Below are positions 1 through 7,944 of a stretch of DNA of 64,000 bases, piece after piece. Source of the stretch: VRUE01 sp963695835 (lineage in GTDB: Bacteria; Actinomycetota; Thermoleophilia; Solirubrobacterales; 70-9); assembly GCA_963695835.1 (NCBI GenBank), contig CAVOHR010000001.1, forward strand, positions 992,001-1,056,000, read 5' to 3'. The notes beneath the pieces were generated by a model, which did not search any database, was not told the DNA's origin, and worked only from the letters and a program-made list of their open reading frames with translations. Positions within the stretch are counted from its first letter, which is position 1; the number at the start of each line of letters is the position of its first letter. The position numbers and the translations under genes were made by a program.

Positions 1-337
1 CGCTGGTGTGGTAAACGCAGGCCAGCTTACGGCCGCCCGGGATTGCTTCCATGCAGGTGTTCAGCCCGTCGAAGAAGTCCCGACTGTTCTGTTGTTCGGC
101 GTAAACAGACCAGTCATCGAGGAACCAGCCGGCCTTGGTGGCGTATGGGAGATAGAGCAGCAGCGCCAGCAGCAGCAGAGGGGCAGCCGCTGCGAGGTCG
201 GACGAGCGATTCGGCCGTAACCGATCCGGAGCGATGGCGGCGCCGGCGCTTGGAGGGGGCGGGTCTTTCGATTGAACGGTGGCTGGCAATGACTTGGGGC
301 GAAGGGAGTCAGCGAGGTTAACGGGAAGCTCTACCAT
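1..337 (-). CDS. Partial membrane glycosyltransferase (GT-C-like), N-terminal part
   Basis: Open frame from an ATG at 337 to the left edge with no stop, so only about 112 residues are seen. A hydrophilic, proline-rich N-terminus of about 55 residues precedes a leucine-rich membrane segment, followed by GWFLDDWSVYAEQ. An acidic pair just after the first membrane helix is typical of integral-membrane GT-C glycosyltransferases (GT39/ArnT-like); that assignment is inference from one motif. The start lies 41 bp from the divergently transcribed pyruvyltransferase gene, so both probably share a promoter region and belong to the same surface-polysaccharide locus. A TTG at 289 is an alternative start. 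No clear ribosome binding site was seen. Confidence 0.55.
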   Translation of the reverse strand, partial: MVELPVNLADSLRPKSLPATVQSKDPPPPSAGAAIAPDRLRPNRSSDLAAAAPLLLLALLLYLPYATKAGWFLDDWSVYAEQQNSRDFFDGLNTCMEAIPGGRKLACVYHTS

Positions 338-378
338 TGCCTGTGGTTGGACTGCGAGCGCGGCAGACCTCTGCGAGG

Positions 379-2601
379 ATGCCATCCGTGCCAACGCTTT
401 GGGTCTCTCCCGCCGATCGTCGGCGGTTCGCGATCGCCCGATCGGCCGTTCTTCTCGTCGGAGGCTACGACGGTTCCGGCAACTACGGCGACATCCTTCA
501 ACTGGCAACGGCGATCGAGACCGTGCGGCGGCTGCCGGGCTCGCCGCTCCCGGCGGTGGTCGTCGAGCGCGAGACGCTGACGCACCACACCACCCTGGTG
601 CAGCGTTACGACGCGCAGCTCGGCGACGCCGTCTATCTCCACTACCAGGACGGGGAGGAGGAGCAGAACGACGGCCTCATGCAACTCTCACCCCCTATTG
701 GCCCAGGGCGTTCGGCGATCTACGTCTATGGCGGCGGCTTCCTCAACCAGCGGTGGGGCGGGCGAAAGGCCTCTCACGTTGCCGCCGCCGAGCAGCTCGT
801 CGGCGGCCACTCGTTACCGGTAGTCGCGTCGGGGCTCCAGGTCGACGAGGCAGCGGTCGTCTCTGGCGGCGTCGCGCATGACCTCCTCTCGCGGGCCTCG
901 TGGATCGGCGTCCGCGACGTGCGTTCGCTCGACTACATGCGCAGGCGCCTTTCGGGTCCCGGGGCACAGCGTGTGGAGCTAGCCGGCGACGATGCGCTGC
1001 CGTTCCTGCGCCCGTCTCCGTCTCCGGCGCCGGCTGGGGCGGTGGTGAACCTCCACCTGAACGACGGGGTGTGGGTAAGCGAGGACCCGGCAGCGATGCT
1101 GGGTCGGGTGGCGGCGCTCCTGCGTGAGCTCGCCCACCGCGCGGAGTCGCCGTTGGAGCTGCAGCCCGTCGTCGCATATGAGGACCCGCGGGTCTCCGAG
1201 CGCGAGGTTCATGCTTCCCTGATGGAGCGCTTCCGGGAGGAGCTGGAAGGGGCGGGAATCCTTCCGGTCGATCCGGTGGATCTCCTCGATGATGCGCTGG
1301 GCAACGGGTTGGGCCGATTCGCCCGCGCTCGGCTGACCATCGCCTGCTCCTACCACGTGACTCTCACCTCGCTGCTCGCCGGCATCCCGGCCATCCTGCT
1401 CGCCGAGAACGACTACTACGATCAGAAGGCGGCCGGATTGCGGGATCTCTTCGAGCTCGACGGCAGCCTGATCGGTGTCCGGGGAACGGATGTCGACGCG
1501 GCGCAGGCGGCGGACGCTCTGGTGGACGGCCCCGAGCGGATGGCCCTCGTGGAGGGATTGCGCGCCGGGTCGGCTGCGGTCGCCGAGCGGTTCGAGCAGG
1601 GGCGGGAGGCACTTACGGCCTCGCTCGTTCAGGGGCTCGACGAGCCCCCGCCTCGCAGGAACGTCCGCGGGGCTGTCGGCCGAAGGCTGCGCCGGCTTTC
1701 GGCCCGCCTGGCGGCGCGAGAACGTTCAGCGCAGACGAACCCACCGGCGGCGCCTGCCCCCCCCGGGCTCGCCGACGAGATTGCCGGCGCCCGTGAGCTC
1801 GCCCAGGCCGCGATGGATCAGGCCAGCTATGCACTCGAAGTCGCCCGCGACATGTCTCTCCCGGCGCGCATGCTCGCCCTGATGTCGTGGCTGGAGCTGC
1901 ATCCGCCCCCGTCGAGCCCCGAGGTTTCGGTCATCCTGGCGACGCGGGACCGGCCGGAGCTGCTCGCCCGCGCGATCCCCTCGGTCCTCGCCCAGAGGTT
2001 CCAGGGTTGGGAGTTGGTCGTGGTGGACGACGGCGACACCGATGCCGTCGCGGAAACGCTTGCCGGTCACGGCGACGACCGCATCCGTGCCGTCGAGGGT
2101 CCGCGTCGCGGCCTCGGCGCCGCCCGCAACGCCGGCCTGCGCCACGCCACGGGCGAGATCGTCTGCTACCTCGACGACGACAACGTCATGCACCCGGCCT
2201 GGCTGCACGCGGTCGCCCACATCTTCTCGCAACGAGACGACGTCGACGTCGTCTACGGCATCGCGATCGTCGAGCATCGCCTGTCGGACGACCTCGGCGA
2301 GCACGGCTGGTGGCCGTCGTTCTGGCAGTTGCCCTGGTCGCGCGAGAAGCTGCTGGCGGAGAACGTCACCGACGCCGGCTCGATCGCCCACCGCCGCGAG
2401 CTGGAGGAGGCGCACTTCGACGAGGACCTGGCCACGGGGGAGGACTGGGATCTCCTCTTACGCCTGACCGCCGACCGGGAGGCGCTGGCAGTGCCCGCCC
2501 TCTCGCACGCCTACGCCATGGCCGGGGCCGACCGGATGTCGCGCGATCCGGGCCACGCCGCCGGCCTCGAGGAGATCCGCCGCCGTCACGCGGCCGGTTG
2601 A
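379..2601 (+). CDS. Polysaccharide pyruvyl transferase fused to family 2 glycosyltransferase
   Basis: Predicted 740-residue two-domain enzyme. The N-terminal half (about residues 20-400) looks like a polysaccharide pyruvyl transferase (PF04230): a glycine-rich GGYDGSGNYGD near residue 26, YGGGFLNQRWGG, and an ACSYHVTLTSLLAG block. These enzymes add ketal-linked pyruvate to surface glycans. After a proline/alanine linker the C-terminal part (about 515-735) is a GT-A family 2 transferase: VSVILATRDRPELLARA, VVVDDGD, GLGAARNAGL and the metal-binding YLDDDNVMHP. One chain could therefore add a sugar and modify it; that coupling is inference. ATG 379 was chosen because the TTG at 337 collides with the divergent gene start, but it lacks a convincing Shine-Dalgarno. 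It ends before a hairpin shared with the convergent downstream gene. Confidence 0.85.
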   Translation: MPSVPTLWVSPADRRRFAIARSAVLLVGGYDGSGNYGDILQLATAIETVRRLPGSPLPAVVVERETLTHHTTLVQRYDAQLGDAVYLHYQDGEEEQNDGLMQLSPPIGPGRSAIYVYGGGFLNQRWGGRKASHVAAAEQLVGGHSLPVVASGLQVDEAAVVSGGVAHDLLSRASWIGVRDVRSLDYMRRRLSGPGAQRVELAGDDALPFLRPSPSPAPAGAVVNLHLNDGVWVSEDPAAMLGRVAALLRELAHRAESPLELQPVVAYEDPRVSEREVHASLMERFREELEGAGILPVDPVDLLDDALGNGLGRFARARLTIACSYHVTLTSLLAGIPAILLAENDYYDQKAAGLRDLFELDGSLIGVRGTDVDAAQAADALVDGPERMALVEGLRAGSAAVAERFEQGREALTASLVQGLDEPPPRRNVRGAVGRRLRRLSARLAARERSAQTNPPAAPAPPGLADEIAGARELAQAAMDQASYALEVARDMSLPARMLALMSWLELHPPPSSPEVSVILATRDRPELLARAIPSVLAQRFQGWELVVVDDGDTDAVAETLAGHGDDRIRAVEGPRRGLGAARNAGLRHATGEIVCYLDDDNVMHPAWLHAVAHIFSQRDDVDVVYGIAIVEHRLSDDLGEHGWWPSFWQLPWSREKLLAENVTDAGSIAHRRELEEAHFDEDLATGEDWDLLLRLTADREALAVPALSHAYAMAGADRMSRDPGHAAGLEEIRRRHAAG

Positions 2602-2654
2602 GCTCGTCGGCAAGGGGTGAAGGAGGCTGCGGCGTAACGAGCGGGCAGGGCAGC

Positions 2655-2700
2655 GGAGGCACCCCCGGGTCGGCAAGACCGACGTTCCGGAAGCGCCTCC
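2655..2700. terminator. Hairpin between convergent genes
   Basis: Outer arms GGAGGC (2655-2660) and GCCTCC (2695-2700) enclose an inner stem GTCGG (2669-2673) / CCGAC (2679-2683) with a 5-nt loop. It lies between the convergent stops at 2601 and 2719, so it may terminate either gene. There is no U-tract, so an intrinsic terminator is only tentative. Confidence 0.35.
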
Positions 2701-2718
2701 ACTGGGTGCGACATTCGT

Positions 2719-3303
2719 CTAGACGCCAGTCACATAGCCGGACACCAGGCACACCCCGCCAGCGGTGACCGCTCCGACAATGCCCGACATCGTGCTGCCT
2801 CCGTCCTCGGTAACGGCAGTGAACATGTTCGAGTTTTTGCCGTTGGTGAGGTTCGCAACTTCGTTACTTCCGAGGAAGCCGAATTCCCCACCCGCTCCTA
2901 CCGCAAGCCGACTGCTCCTACCGCCTGCACGAAGCCGGACCGGTTCGCATGCGCCCGCAGCGTTGGAGGCGGCGATGACGGTGAAATTGTTCACCGTAAG
3001 TTCCTTGGTCTTGTTCGGAGTCAGGTGCGCGTTGAAGTTCAGATTCAGTCCGGAACCTGCTCCTGCAGTGGGTCCGGTCGGACCGGCCGGGCCTTGAGTG
3101 CCGGGAGCGCCGGGCGTACCCTTTGCGCCGCGTTTGCCCCTGAGCGGTCCCTTGGGGCAGCTGACGACCCGTTTCTTGTGAAGAACCTTGATCTTGCAGA
3201 TCACATGGTGACTTGCGGCCGAAGCAGCTCCGCTGCCAGCTGCGATTCCCATGGTCAGACAGGCAACCAACACCAGCAGCGATAGCGTCCGTAGACGAGT
3301 CAT
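2719..3303 (-). CDS. Secreted protein with short collagen-like Gly-X-Y segment
   Basis: Predicted 194 residues. A cleavable Sec signal (MTRLRTLSLLVLVACLTMG, then alanine/serine rich) is followed by a basic lysine-rich stretch and then about nine Gly-X-Y triplets (GKRGAKGTPGAPGTQGPAG and onward, residues about 55-80). The remaining 110 residues form a hydrophobic/beta-rich domain with two cysteine-containing segments that I do not recognise. Collagen-like repeats with a C-terminal globular head are known in bacterial surface proteins; a structural or adhesive role is inference. The ATG at 3303 has a good GGGAGG about 9 nt upstream. It stands alone between the glycosyltransferase fusion and the intron remnant. 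Confidence 0.8.
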   Translation of the reverse strand: MTRLRTLSLLVLVACLTMGIAAGSGAASAASHHVICKIKVLHKKRVVSCPKGPLRGKRGAKGTPGAPGTQGPAGPTGPTAGAGSGLNLNFNAHLTPNKTKELTVNNFTVIAASNAAGACEPVRLRAGGRSSRLAVGAGGEFGFLGSNEVANLTNGKNSNMFTAVTEDGGSTMSGIVGAVTAGGVCLVSGYVTGV

Positions 3304-3381
3304 TGAACTTACCCTCCCGTTAGTTTTACCTTTGAGCGGTGAGAAGCTATCAGACCAACTAGCATCTGCTTAGCCCAGATC

Positions 3382-3830
3382 GTGCGCGCGCCCAGAGTTG
3401 GAGGTGGTCTGATGTGAGCTAATCCAACATAAGCGCGTCGTCGCCAGCGGGTGAAAGTCCCGTCCGAGCAGCTGCCAGGAGGCTCGGTAGCAGGTTGGCG
3501 GCTCGTCCCGGAAACGGGTCGGGTCGAAGCCCAGCGTCACGAAGCCCTTTGGGGGGAGCAACTCGATGGTCCGCAGTGCTATGCGAAACCTGCCGCGTCG
3601 TTAGGGTCCCGCCTGCGGGCGGGAAGAGGAGGAGCCGAGCCGGGGGGGTGATCACGGCGAAGGCCACGGAAGGGGTGTATAGCCTGGAAGCGCAGCCCCG
3701 AGGAGCCTCCCGGCGTATGGGGCGTGGAATGTCGAGAAGGTGACGGCGGGAACTGGGGAGGCCCTCCCCGGCCCGGTGGCTGCGGAATTGGGGCAGACAG
3801 TAATTTGCGGGGGTTCTAAGGGGTGTGTTG
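3382..3830 (+). mobile_element. Group II intron 5' fragment (domains I to IV), no maturase
   Basis: No gene is seen in 3304-3901. From a GTGCG-type 5' end at 3382 the DNA matches the style of bacterial group II introns: GCGGGTGAAAGTCCCGTCC at 3449-3467, a GCCAGGAGGCTCGGTAGCA element at 3474-3492, GCGTCACGAAGCCCTTTGG, CTATGCGAAACC, and GGAACTGGGGAGGCCCTCCC around 3748-3767, which normally stands just before the maturase ORF. No reverse transcriptase frame and no domain V-like 34-mer follow; the sequence runs into the stop of the sugar transferase at 3902. It therefore looks like a 5' remnant truncated in domain IV. Boundaries are approximate. Recognition is from remembered family sequence, not an Infernal search. 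Confidence 0.7.
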
Positions 3831-3901
3831 ACGCTCGAGGAGCGGCACGGGCTGCGGATCGGTGATGTCCTCCGATTGGGGTCCCGAACCAATCAGGCTG
3901 C

Positions 3902-5422
3902 TCAGTGGGATCCCTCGCCGCGGACGATCGCGCCGGGGGTCCTCAGCAGGATCGCCAGGTCGCCGGCGACGGAGATGTTGTCGAGGTAGTCGCGCTCCAT
4001 CGCCAGCCGCTCCTCGAAGGTGAGGTCGCCGCGGCCGTAGACCTGCATCGGGCCGGTCATCCCCGGCTTGACCCCGAGCCGCAGGCGCTGGCGCTCGTCG
4101 TAGAGGGCGACGACCGCCTCCTCCTCGGGCCGCGGCCCGACCAGCGACATGTCGCCGCGGAGGACGTTGACGAACTGCGGCAGCTCGTCGAGGCTGAAGC
4201 GCCGCAGCAGCCGGCCGGCGCGGGTGACGCGGGGGTCGTCGGCGATCTTGAAGGCCGGCTCGTCGAGCTTCTCGAGGTCGACCAGTTCCGGCAGCTGCTC
4301 CTCGGCGCCCTGCACCATCGAGCGGAACTTCAGCACCGTGAACGGGACGCCGTCCTTGCCGGCGCGCCGCTGGCGGAAGAGCACCGGCAGACCCGAGTCG
4401 AGCAGGATCAGCAGCCCGATCAGCGCGATCAGGGGCGAGACCAGGATCAGCATCGTGCCGCCGATCGCCAGGTCCATCGTCCGCTTCATCGCCACCGTCG
4501 AGCGCGGCGGGTCGGAGAAGCGGAAGTCGAGGACGGGCAGCTCGGCCAGCCGGTTCAGCTCGATGCCCGGGCCGAGCAGCCCGTAGTGCTGGGGGAGGAG
4601 GGTCAGCCCGAGGCCGGCCGCCTTGCACTCCTCGATCAGTCGCTCGGCCGCCGGCTCGCTCATCTCCTGCTCGGTGACGATCACCCGCTCGACGCTCATC
4701 CCGCGCGCCACCTCGGCGATGTCGGCGATCGAACCGAGCCGCGGCAGCCCCTCGGGCGTGGCCGCGGTCTCCTCCGCGCCCGGCGGCGAGAGGTAGCCGA
4801 CCAGGTGCAGGCGGGTCTCCGGGTGCGTGGCGACACGCCGGGCGACGACGCCGACGGCGGCCGCCGGCCCGACCACGATCCCGGCCGCGGCGCCGGCCAG
4901 CCGGTGCCAGAAGAAGCGCAGCACCGCCCGCGAGGCGAAGCTGCCGAGCAGCGCCCCGAGGCCGACCGCGATCGCGCTCGGGGCGGCCAGCGGCCCGACC
5001 GGGCTCAGCGCCAGCAGCCCGTCGAGCGCCAGCGTCCCCAGCGCCGCCGCCGAGACCAGGCTGGAGATCTCGTCCAGCGTGCTGTGGCGGATCCGGCGGT
5101 GGTCGTTGTCGTAGAGGCCGTGCAGCTTCAGCACCAGGATCCAGACCGGGCTGAACATCACCGCCCAGAACAGCGTGCCGATGTCGGTCTTCGGGCTCGC
5201 CGCGGTGACGATGCAGAGCGTCGCCACCAGGGTCAGCCAGTCGCCGGTCGCCAGCGAGCGGCGCATCAGCGAGCCGCGGCGCCGCGCTCCGGCGGCTCCG
5301 GTCAGCCCCAGGCGCGTCGCGACGCCGGTCCTGCCGGCCTGCGCCGGCGGACCCGAGGGCGCCGGCGGGGCGCTCCTCGGCGGGGCGGTCTTCTGGGCGT
5401 CTCGGGGCATCTCCTCGCTCAC
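3902..5422 (-). CDS. Initiating polyprenyl-phosphate sugar phosphotransferase
   Basis: Predicted 506 residues of the polyisoprenyl-phosphate hexose-1-phosphate transferase family (PF02397). It transfers the first sugar phosphate to undecaprenyl phosphate at the inner membrane to begin exopolysaccharide or O-antigen-like repeat units. Several N-terminal membrane helices and a CoA-binding-like central domain precede the C-terminal catalytic domain: LFRQRRAGKDGVPFTVLKFR, a DDPRVTRAGRLLRR block, SLDELPQFVNVLRGDMSLVG and PRP, then KPGMTGPMQVYGR. GTG at 5422 was chosen because it overlaps the upstream ligase stop as GTGA and has GGTGGAG upstream, indicating translational coupling. A longer frame to 5449 and an ATG at 5410 also exist. 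Confidence 0.88.
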   Translation of the reverse strand: MSEEMPRDAQKTAPPRSAPPAPSGPPAQAGRTGVATRLGLTGAAGARRRGSLMRRSLATGDWLTLVATLCIVTAASPKTDIGTLFWAVMFSPVWILVLKLHGLYDNDHRRIRHSTLDEISSLVSAAALGTLALDGLLALSPVGPLAAPSAIAVGLGALLGSFASRAVLRFFWHRLAGAAAGIVVGPAAAVGVVARRVATHPETRLHLVGYLSPPGAEETAATPEGLPRLGSIADIAEVARGMSVERVIVTEQEMSEPAAERLIEECKAAGLGLTLLPQHYGLLGPGIELNRLAELPVLDFRFSDPPRSTVAMKRTMDLAIGGTMLILVSPLIALIGLLILLDSGLPVLFRQRRAGKDGVPFTVLKFRSMVQGAEEQLPELVDLEKLDEPAFKIADDPRVTRAGRLLRRFSLDELPQFVNVLRGDMSLVGPRPEEEAVVALYDERQRLRLGVKPGMTGPMQVYGRGDLTFEERLAMERDYLDNISVAGDLAILLRTPGAIVRGEGSH

Positions 5423-7437
5423 CCGCAGCTCCACCCCGATTGCATGCATTCCTCCAGCGGGTTCAGCTGCCTGGCCCGCCTCAGGTCGGCCCGGGCGGCG
5501 GCTTCCTCGCCGGCCTCGTGCTCGACCCTCGAGCGCAGGTAGTAGAGCTGCCAGTCCAGGTTCTGGCGGGAGATCGCCTGCGAGAGGCGTTGCTGCGCCG
5601 TCGCGTAGTCGTGCTGCAGCTCCGCCAGCAGCCCGAGCTGCACGTAGGGCGAGGCGGCGAAAGGCTCGATCGAGCGAGCCGTGCCGGCGTGATCGACCGC
5701 CGATTCGAAATTACCGCCGCCGGCGGCGTCGCGGCTCGCGTTCACCTCGCGTTCGACCAGCAACGGCCCGATCAGGGCGATCGCCGCGATCCAGGCGACG
5801 GCGAGGCCGGCGACGGTGAGGCCGAAGCGGCGCTCGTCGCCGCGCGCGTTCTCGCCGGGCGCCCCGACCGGCGCGAGCTGCGCGCAGCGCGCGGCGACCG
5901 TCACCCCGGCGGCGAGGAGGAAGACGGCGCCGAAGGCGGCGATTTCCCAGAACCAGTCGATCCCGGCGCCGACGGCGAAGGCGAGCATCGCCGCGAGCAG
6001 CACCGCGTAGCGCTCGCGCTGGGGATGGGGCGCCGCGCGCCAGGCGGCGAAGGCGGTCCACAGCAGGCCGCCGACGAGGGCCAGCACGATCAGCCCGCCG
6101 ACGGCGCCCAGCTCGGCGAAGGCCTCGAGGTAGAGGGAGTGGGCGTCGAGCACGGGCTGCTTGATCGTGCGGTGGCGATCCCAGGCGAACCTGTAGGTGC
6201 CGGCGCCGGTCCCGCGCAGCGGCTCTTCCTCGAAGGAGTCGAATGCGACGCGGAAGTAGTCGTGGCGCCCGGCTCCGCTGAGCTGGGAGAAGTGCTGTTC
6301 GGGCCGGGCCGGGAACTGGACGTCGGAGCGGTTGAACTGGTCCCAGGCGCGACCGCCGACCGCGATCGCGACGCCGATCGCGACCATCGCCGCCGCGGCG
6401 GCGACGCCCCTCAGCACGGCCGGGTTGCGAGACAGCTCGACCGCCCTCCCGGTCAGGCCTCCCTCGCGGCGCTCGGCCCAGCGCAGCGCCGCGAACAGCA
6501 GCAGGGCGAGGGCGACGCCGGCGAGCAGGATCAGCGCCACCACCGCTCCCTGCTGGACGGACGTTTGAGTGTCGATGTTGTCGGCGAGGCTGGTTCGGGC
6601 CTGCACGGCGAGCACCGCCGGCAGCGCCCCGAGCAGCCCGACCCCCAGCGTCGCCAGCATCCAGAGCCGGTCGCGCGAGAGGGCGATGGTGACCCCGGCC
6701 GCGATCAGCAACGCCAGCAGGCCGCCGCGCGAGTAGGTGAAGTAGAGGGCGAGCAGGACCGCCGGCATCGCCGCCACCGAGGCCCAGCGCAGAGCCGTCC
6801 AGGCGGCGCGCCGGCTGGTCCACAGCAGCAGCGCCACGGCGATCCCGAACATCGCTCCGTTGGCGTTCCAGTAGCCGAGCGGGTAGCGCATCCGGGGACC
6901 GCTGCCGAGCGCGTTGGAGACCTCGAGAACGTGGGGGAGCAGGCGGCTGCCGAGCCCGAGCAGGGCGACGATCGTCACCGCGATCGCCAGGCCTTCAGCG
7001 AAACGTTGGCGCCTTACGTCGGTTTGGGCGATCAGGAACGCGGCAAGGAAGAAGCTGAGATAGACGAGCTCCCGGTCAGCCTCGACGACGCTCAGCTCCA
7101 CCGACCCCGACCAGAGGGACGACAATGCAGACCAGACAGCGAGAGCGGCGATCCCCCCGGCCGCCCAGTAGAACGAACGGCCCAGGGCCGCCCGCGAGGC
7201 GGCGCCGAGGACGAGCAGGGCTACGACGAGCAGCCATACGGCGAGGCCGGCCACGTGCCTGCCGGTCACTTCGAACCCGCCCCCGGCAAGGGCCAGCCCG
7301 ACGACCAGTGCGACGGGGGCGATCAGCGCCGCGGTTTGGTCTAACCTTCCGCTCGATGACCGGGACGCGCCATCGATCGACCCCCCGCGGGGGTCGCCCC
7401 AGCCTTGGCCTGGTGTCGTTGCTTGCTCTGCTCGCAT
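5419..7437 (-). CDS. O-antigen ligase / Wzy-like polymerase with C-terminal TPR region
   Basis: Predicted 672-residue multi-spanning membrane protein of the Wzy_C (PF04932) superfamily. About 12 hydrophobic helices are seen, with the conserved periplasmic-loop signature DAHSLYLEAFAELGAVGG (about residues 436-453), the usual place of the essential histidine, and YFTYSRGGLLALLIA earlier. The last 100 residues (AASPYVQLGLLAELQHDYAT and onward) read as one or two TPR-like units, a common tail in actinobacterial members. These proteins polymerise or ligate lipid-linked glycans, which fits the coupled initiating transferase downstream. The 5' end (7356-7437) overlaps the start of the divergent secreted-protein gene, so one of the two starts is probably further in. 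Confidence 0.85.
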   Translation of the reverse strand: MRAEQATTPGQGWGDPRGGSIDGASRSSSGRLDQTAALIAPVALVVGLALAGGGFEVTGRHVAGLAVWLLVVALLVLGAASRAALGRSFYWAAGGIAALAVWSALSSLWSGSVELSVVEADRELVYLSFFLAAFLIAQTDVRRQRFAEGLAIAVTIVALLGLGSRLLPHVLEVSNALGSGPRMRYPLGYWNANGAMFGIAVALLLWTSRRAAWTALRWASVAAMPAVLLALYFTYSRGGLLALLIAAGVTIALSRDRLWMLATLGVGLLGALPAVLAVQARTSLADNIDTQTSVQQGAVVALILLAGVALALLLFAALRWAERREGGLTGRAVELSRNPAVLRGVAAAAAMVAIGVAIAVGGRAWDQFNRSDVQFPARPEQHFSQLSGAGRHDYFRVAFDSFEEEPLRGTGAGTYRFAWDRHRTIKQPVLDAHSLYLEAFAELGAVGGLIVLALVGGLLWTAFAAWRAAPHPQRERYAVLLAAMLAFAVGAGIDWFWEIAAFGAVFLLAAGVTVAARCAQLAPVGAPGENARGDERRFGLTVAGLAVAWIAAIALIGPLLVEREVNASRDAAGGGNFESAVDHAGTARSIEPFAASPYVQLGLLAELQHDYATAQQRLSQAISRQNLDWQLYYLRSRVEHEAGEEAAARADLRRARQLNPLEECMQSGWSCG

Positions 7438-7940
7438 TGGCTTCTCTTCCGGTTCCGGCTCGCGCCGACTCGAGCGGCATTCAATACGAACCCGCTCCGC
7501 CTAGCGCCACCCCGCACGGGGGCGAAGCCTCCCACTCGAGCCCGCCGGCGAACAGCTCCAGCTCGAACGACGGCGGCGCCAAGGCGCCCTCTGGCTCGAC
7601 TCATTCTGGTTCATCGGAAGCAAGTCCTTCGAAGGAAAGCGAATCTTCGACGTCCGGGGCGGGCGGCGGCACCGGCTCGGGCGGCGGCGGTGGCAACGGC
7701 GGCAACGGCGGCAACGGTCAGGGTAGCCCAGGCAAGGGCTCGGGCCAGGCGGGAACCTCCCATGCACAGCAGCTTGAACAGGCCTCGACCAAGCCGGACA
7801 GCGGCGGCGGGTCGTCGCCGGTCGTGCCGATCCTGATCGCCGTCGCCGTCCTGGCCGCGATCTCGATCGGCGTCTACGTGTACAGGCAGCGGCGACAGCG
7901 CCGCGGGCCCGATACGCGCGTCTCGGCCGAGGCCGGTTGA
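7356..7940 (+). CDS. Low-complexity secreted protein with C-terminal membrane anchor
   Basis: Predicted 194 residues. A basic N-terminus plus hydrophobic core (LGLVSLLALLALASLPVPARA) forms a signal peptide. Then follow a serine/glutamate/lysine-rich stretch and a glycine/asparagine-rich run with GGNGGNGGNG repeats, and finally a single membrane helix (VVPILIAVAVLAAISIGVYV, about residues 153-172) with a basic cytoplasmic tail RQRRQRRG. The architecture suggests an extracellular flexible spacer anchored in the membrane. No enzymatic domain is visible. It stops 4 nt before the glycoside hydrolase gene, so the two are probably co-transcribed. The start overlaps the divergent ligase gene by about 80 bp. 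Confidence 0.7.
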   Translation: MTGTRHRSTPRGGRPSLGLVSLLALLALASLPVPARADSSGIQYEPAPPSATPHGGEASHSSPPANSSSSNDGGAKAPSGSTHSGSSEASPSKESESSTSGAGGGTGSGGGGGNGGNGGNGQGSPGKGSGQAGTSHAQQLEQASTKPDSGGGSSPVVPILIAVAVLAAISIGVYVYRQRRQRRGPDTRVSAEAG

Positions 7941-7944
7941 CCCG

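Noticed and set aside
3419..3892. Frames on both strands across 3419-3892
   Set aside because: They lie on the group II intron-like RNA region and their translations are arginine/proline-rich with no domain.
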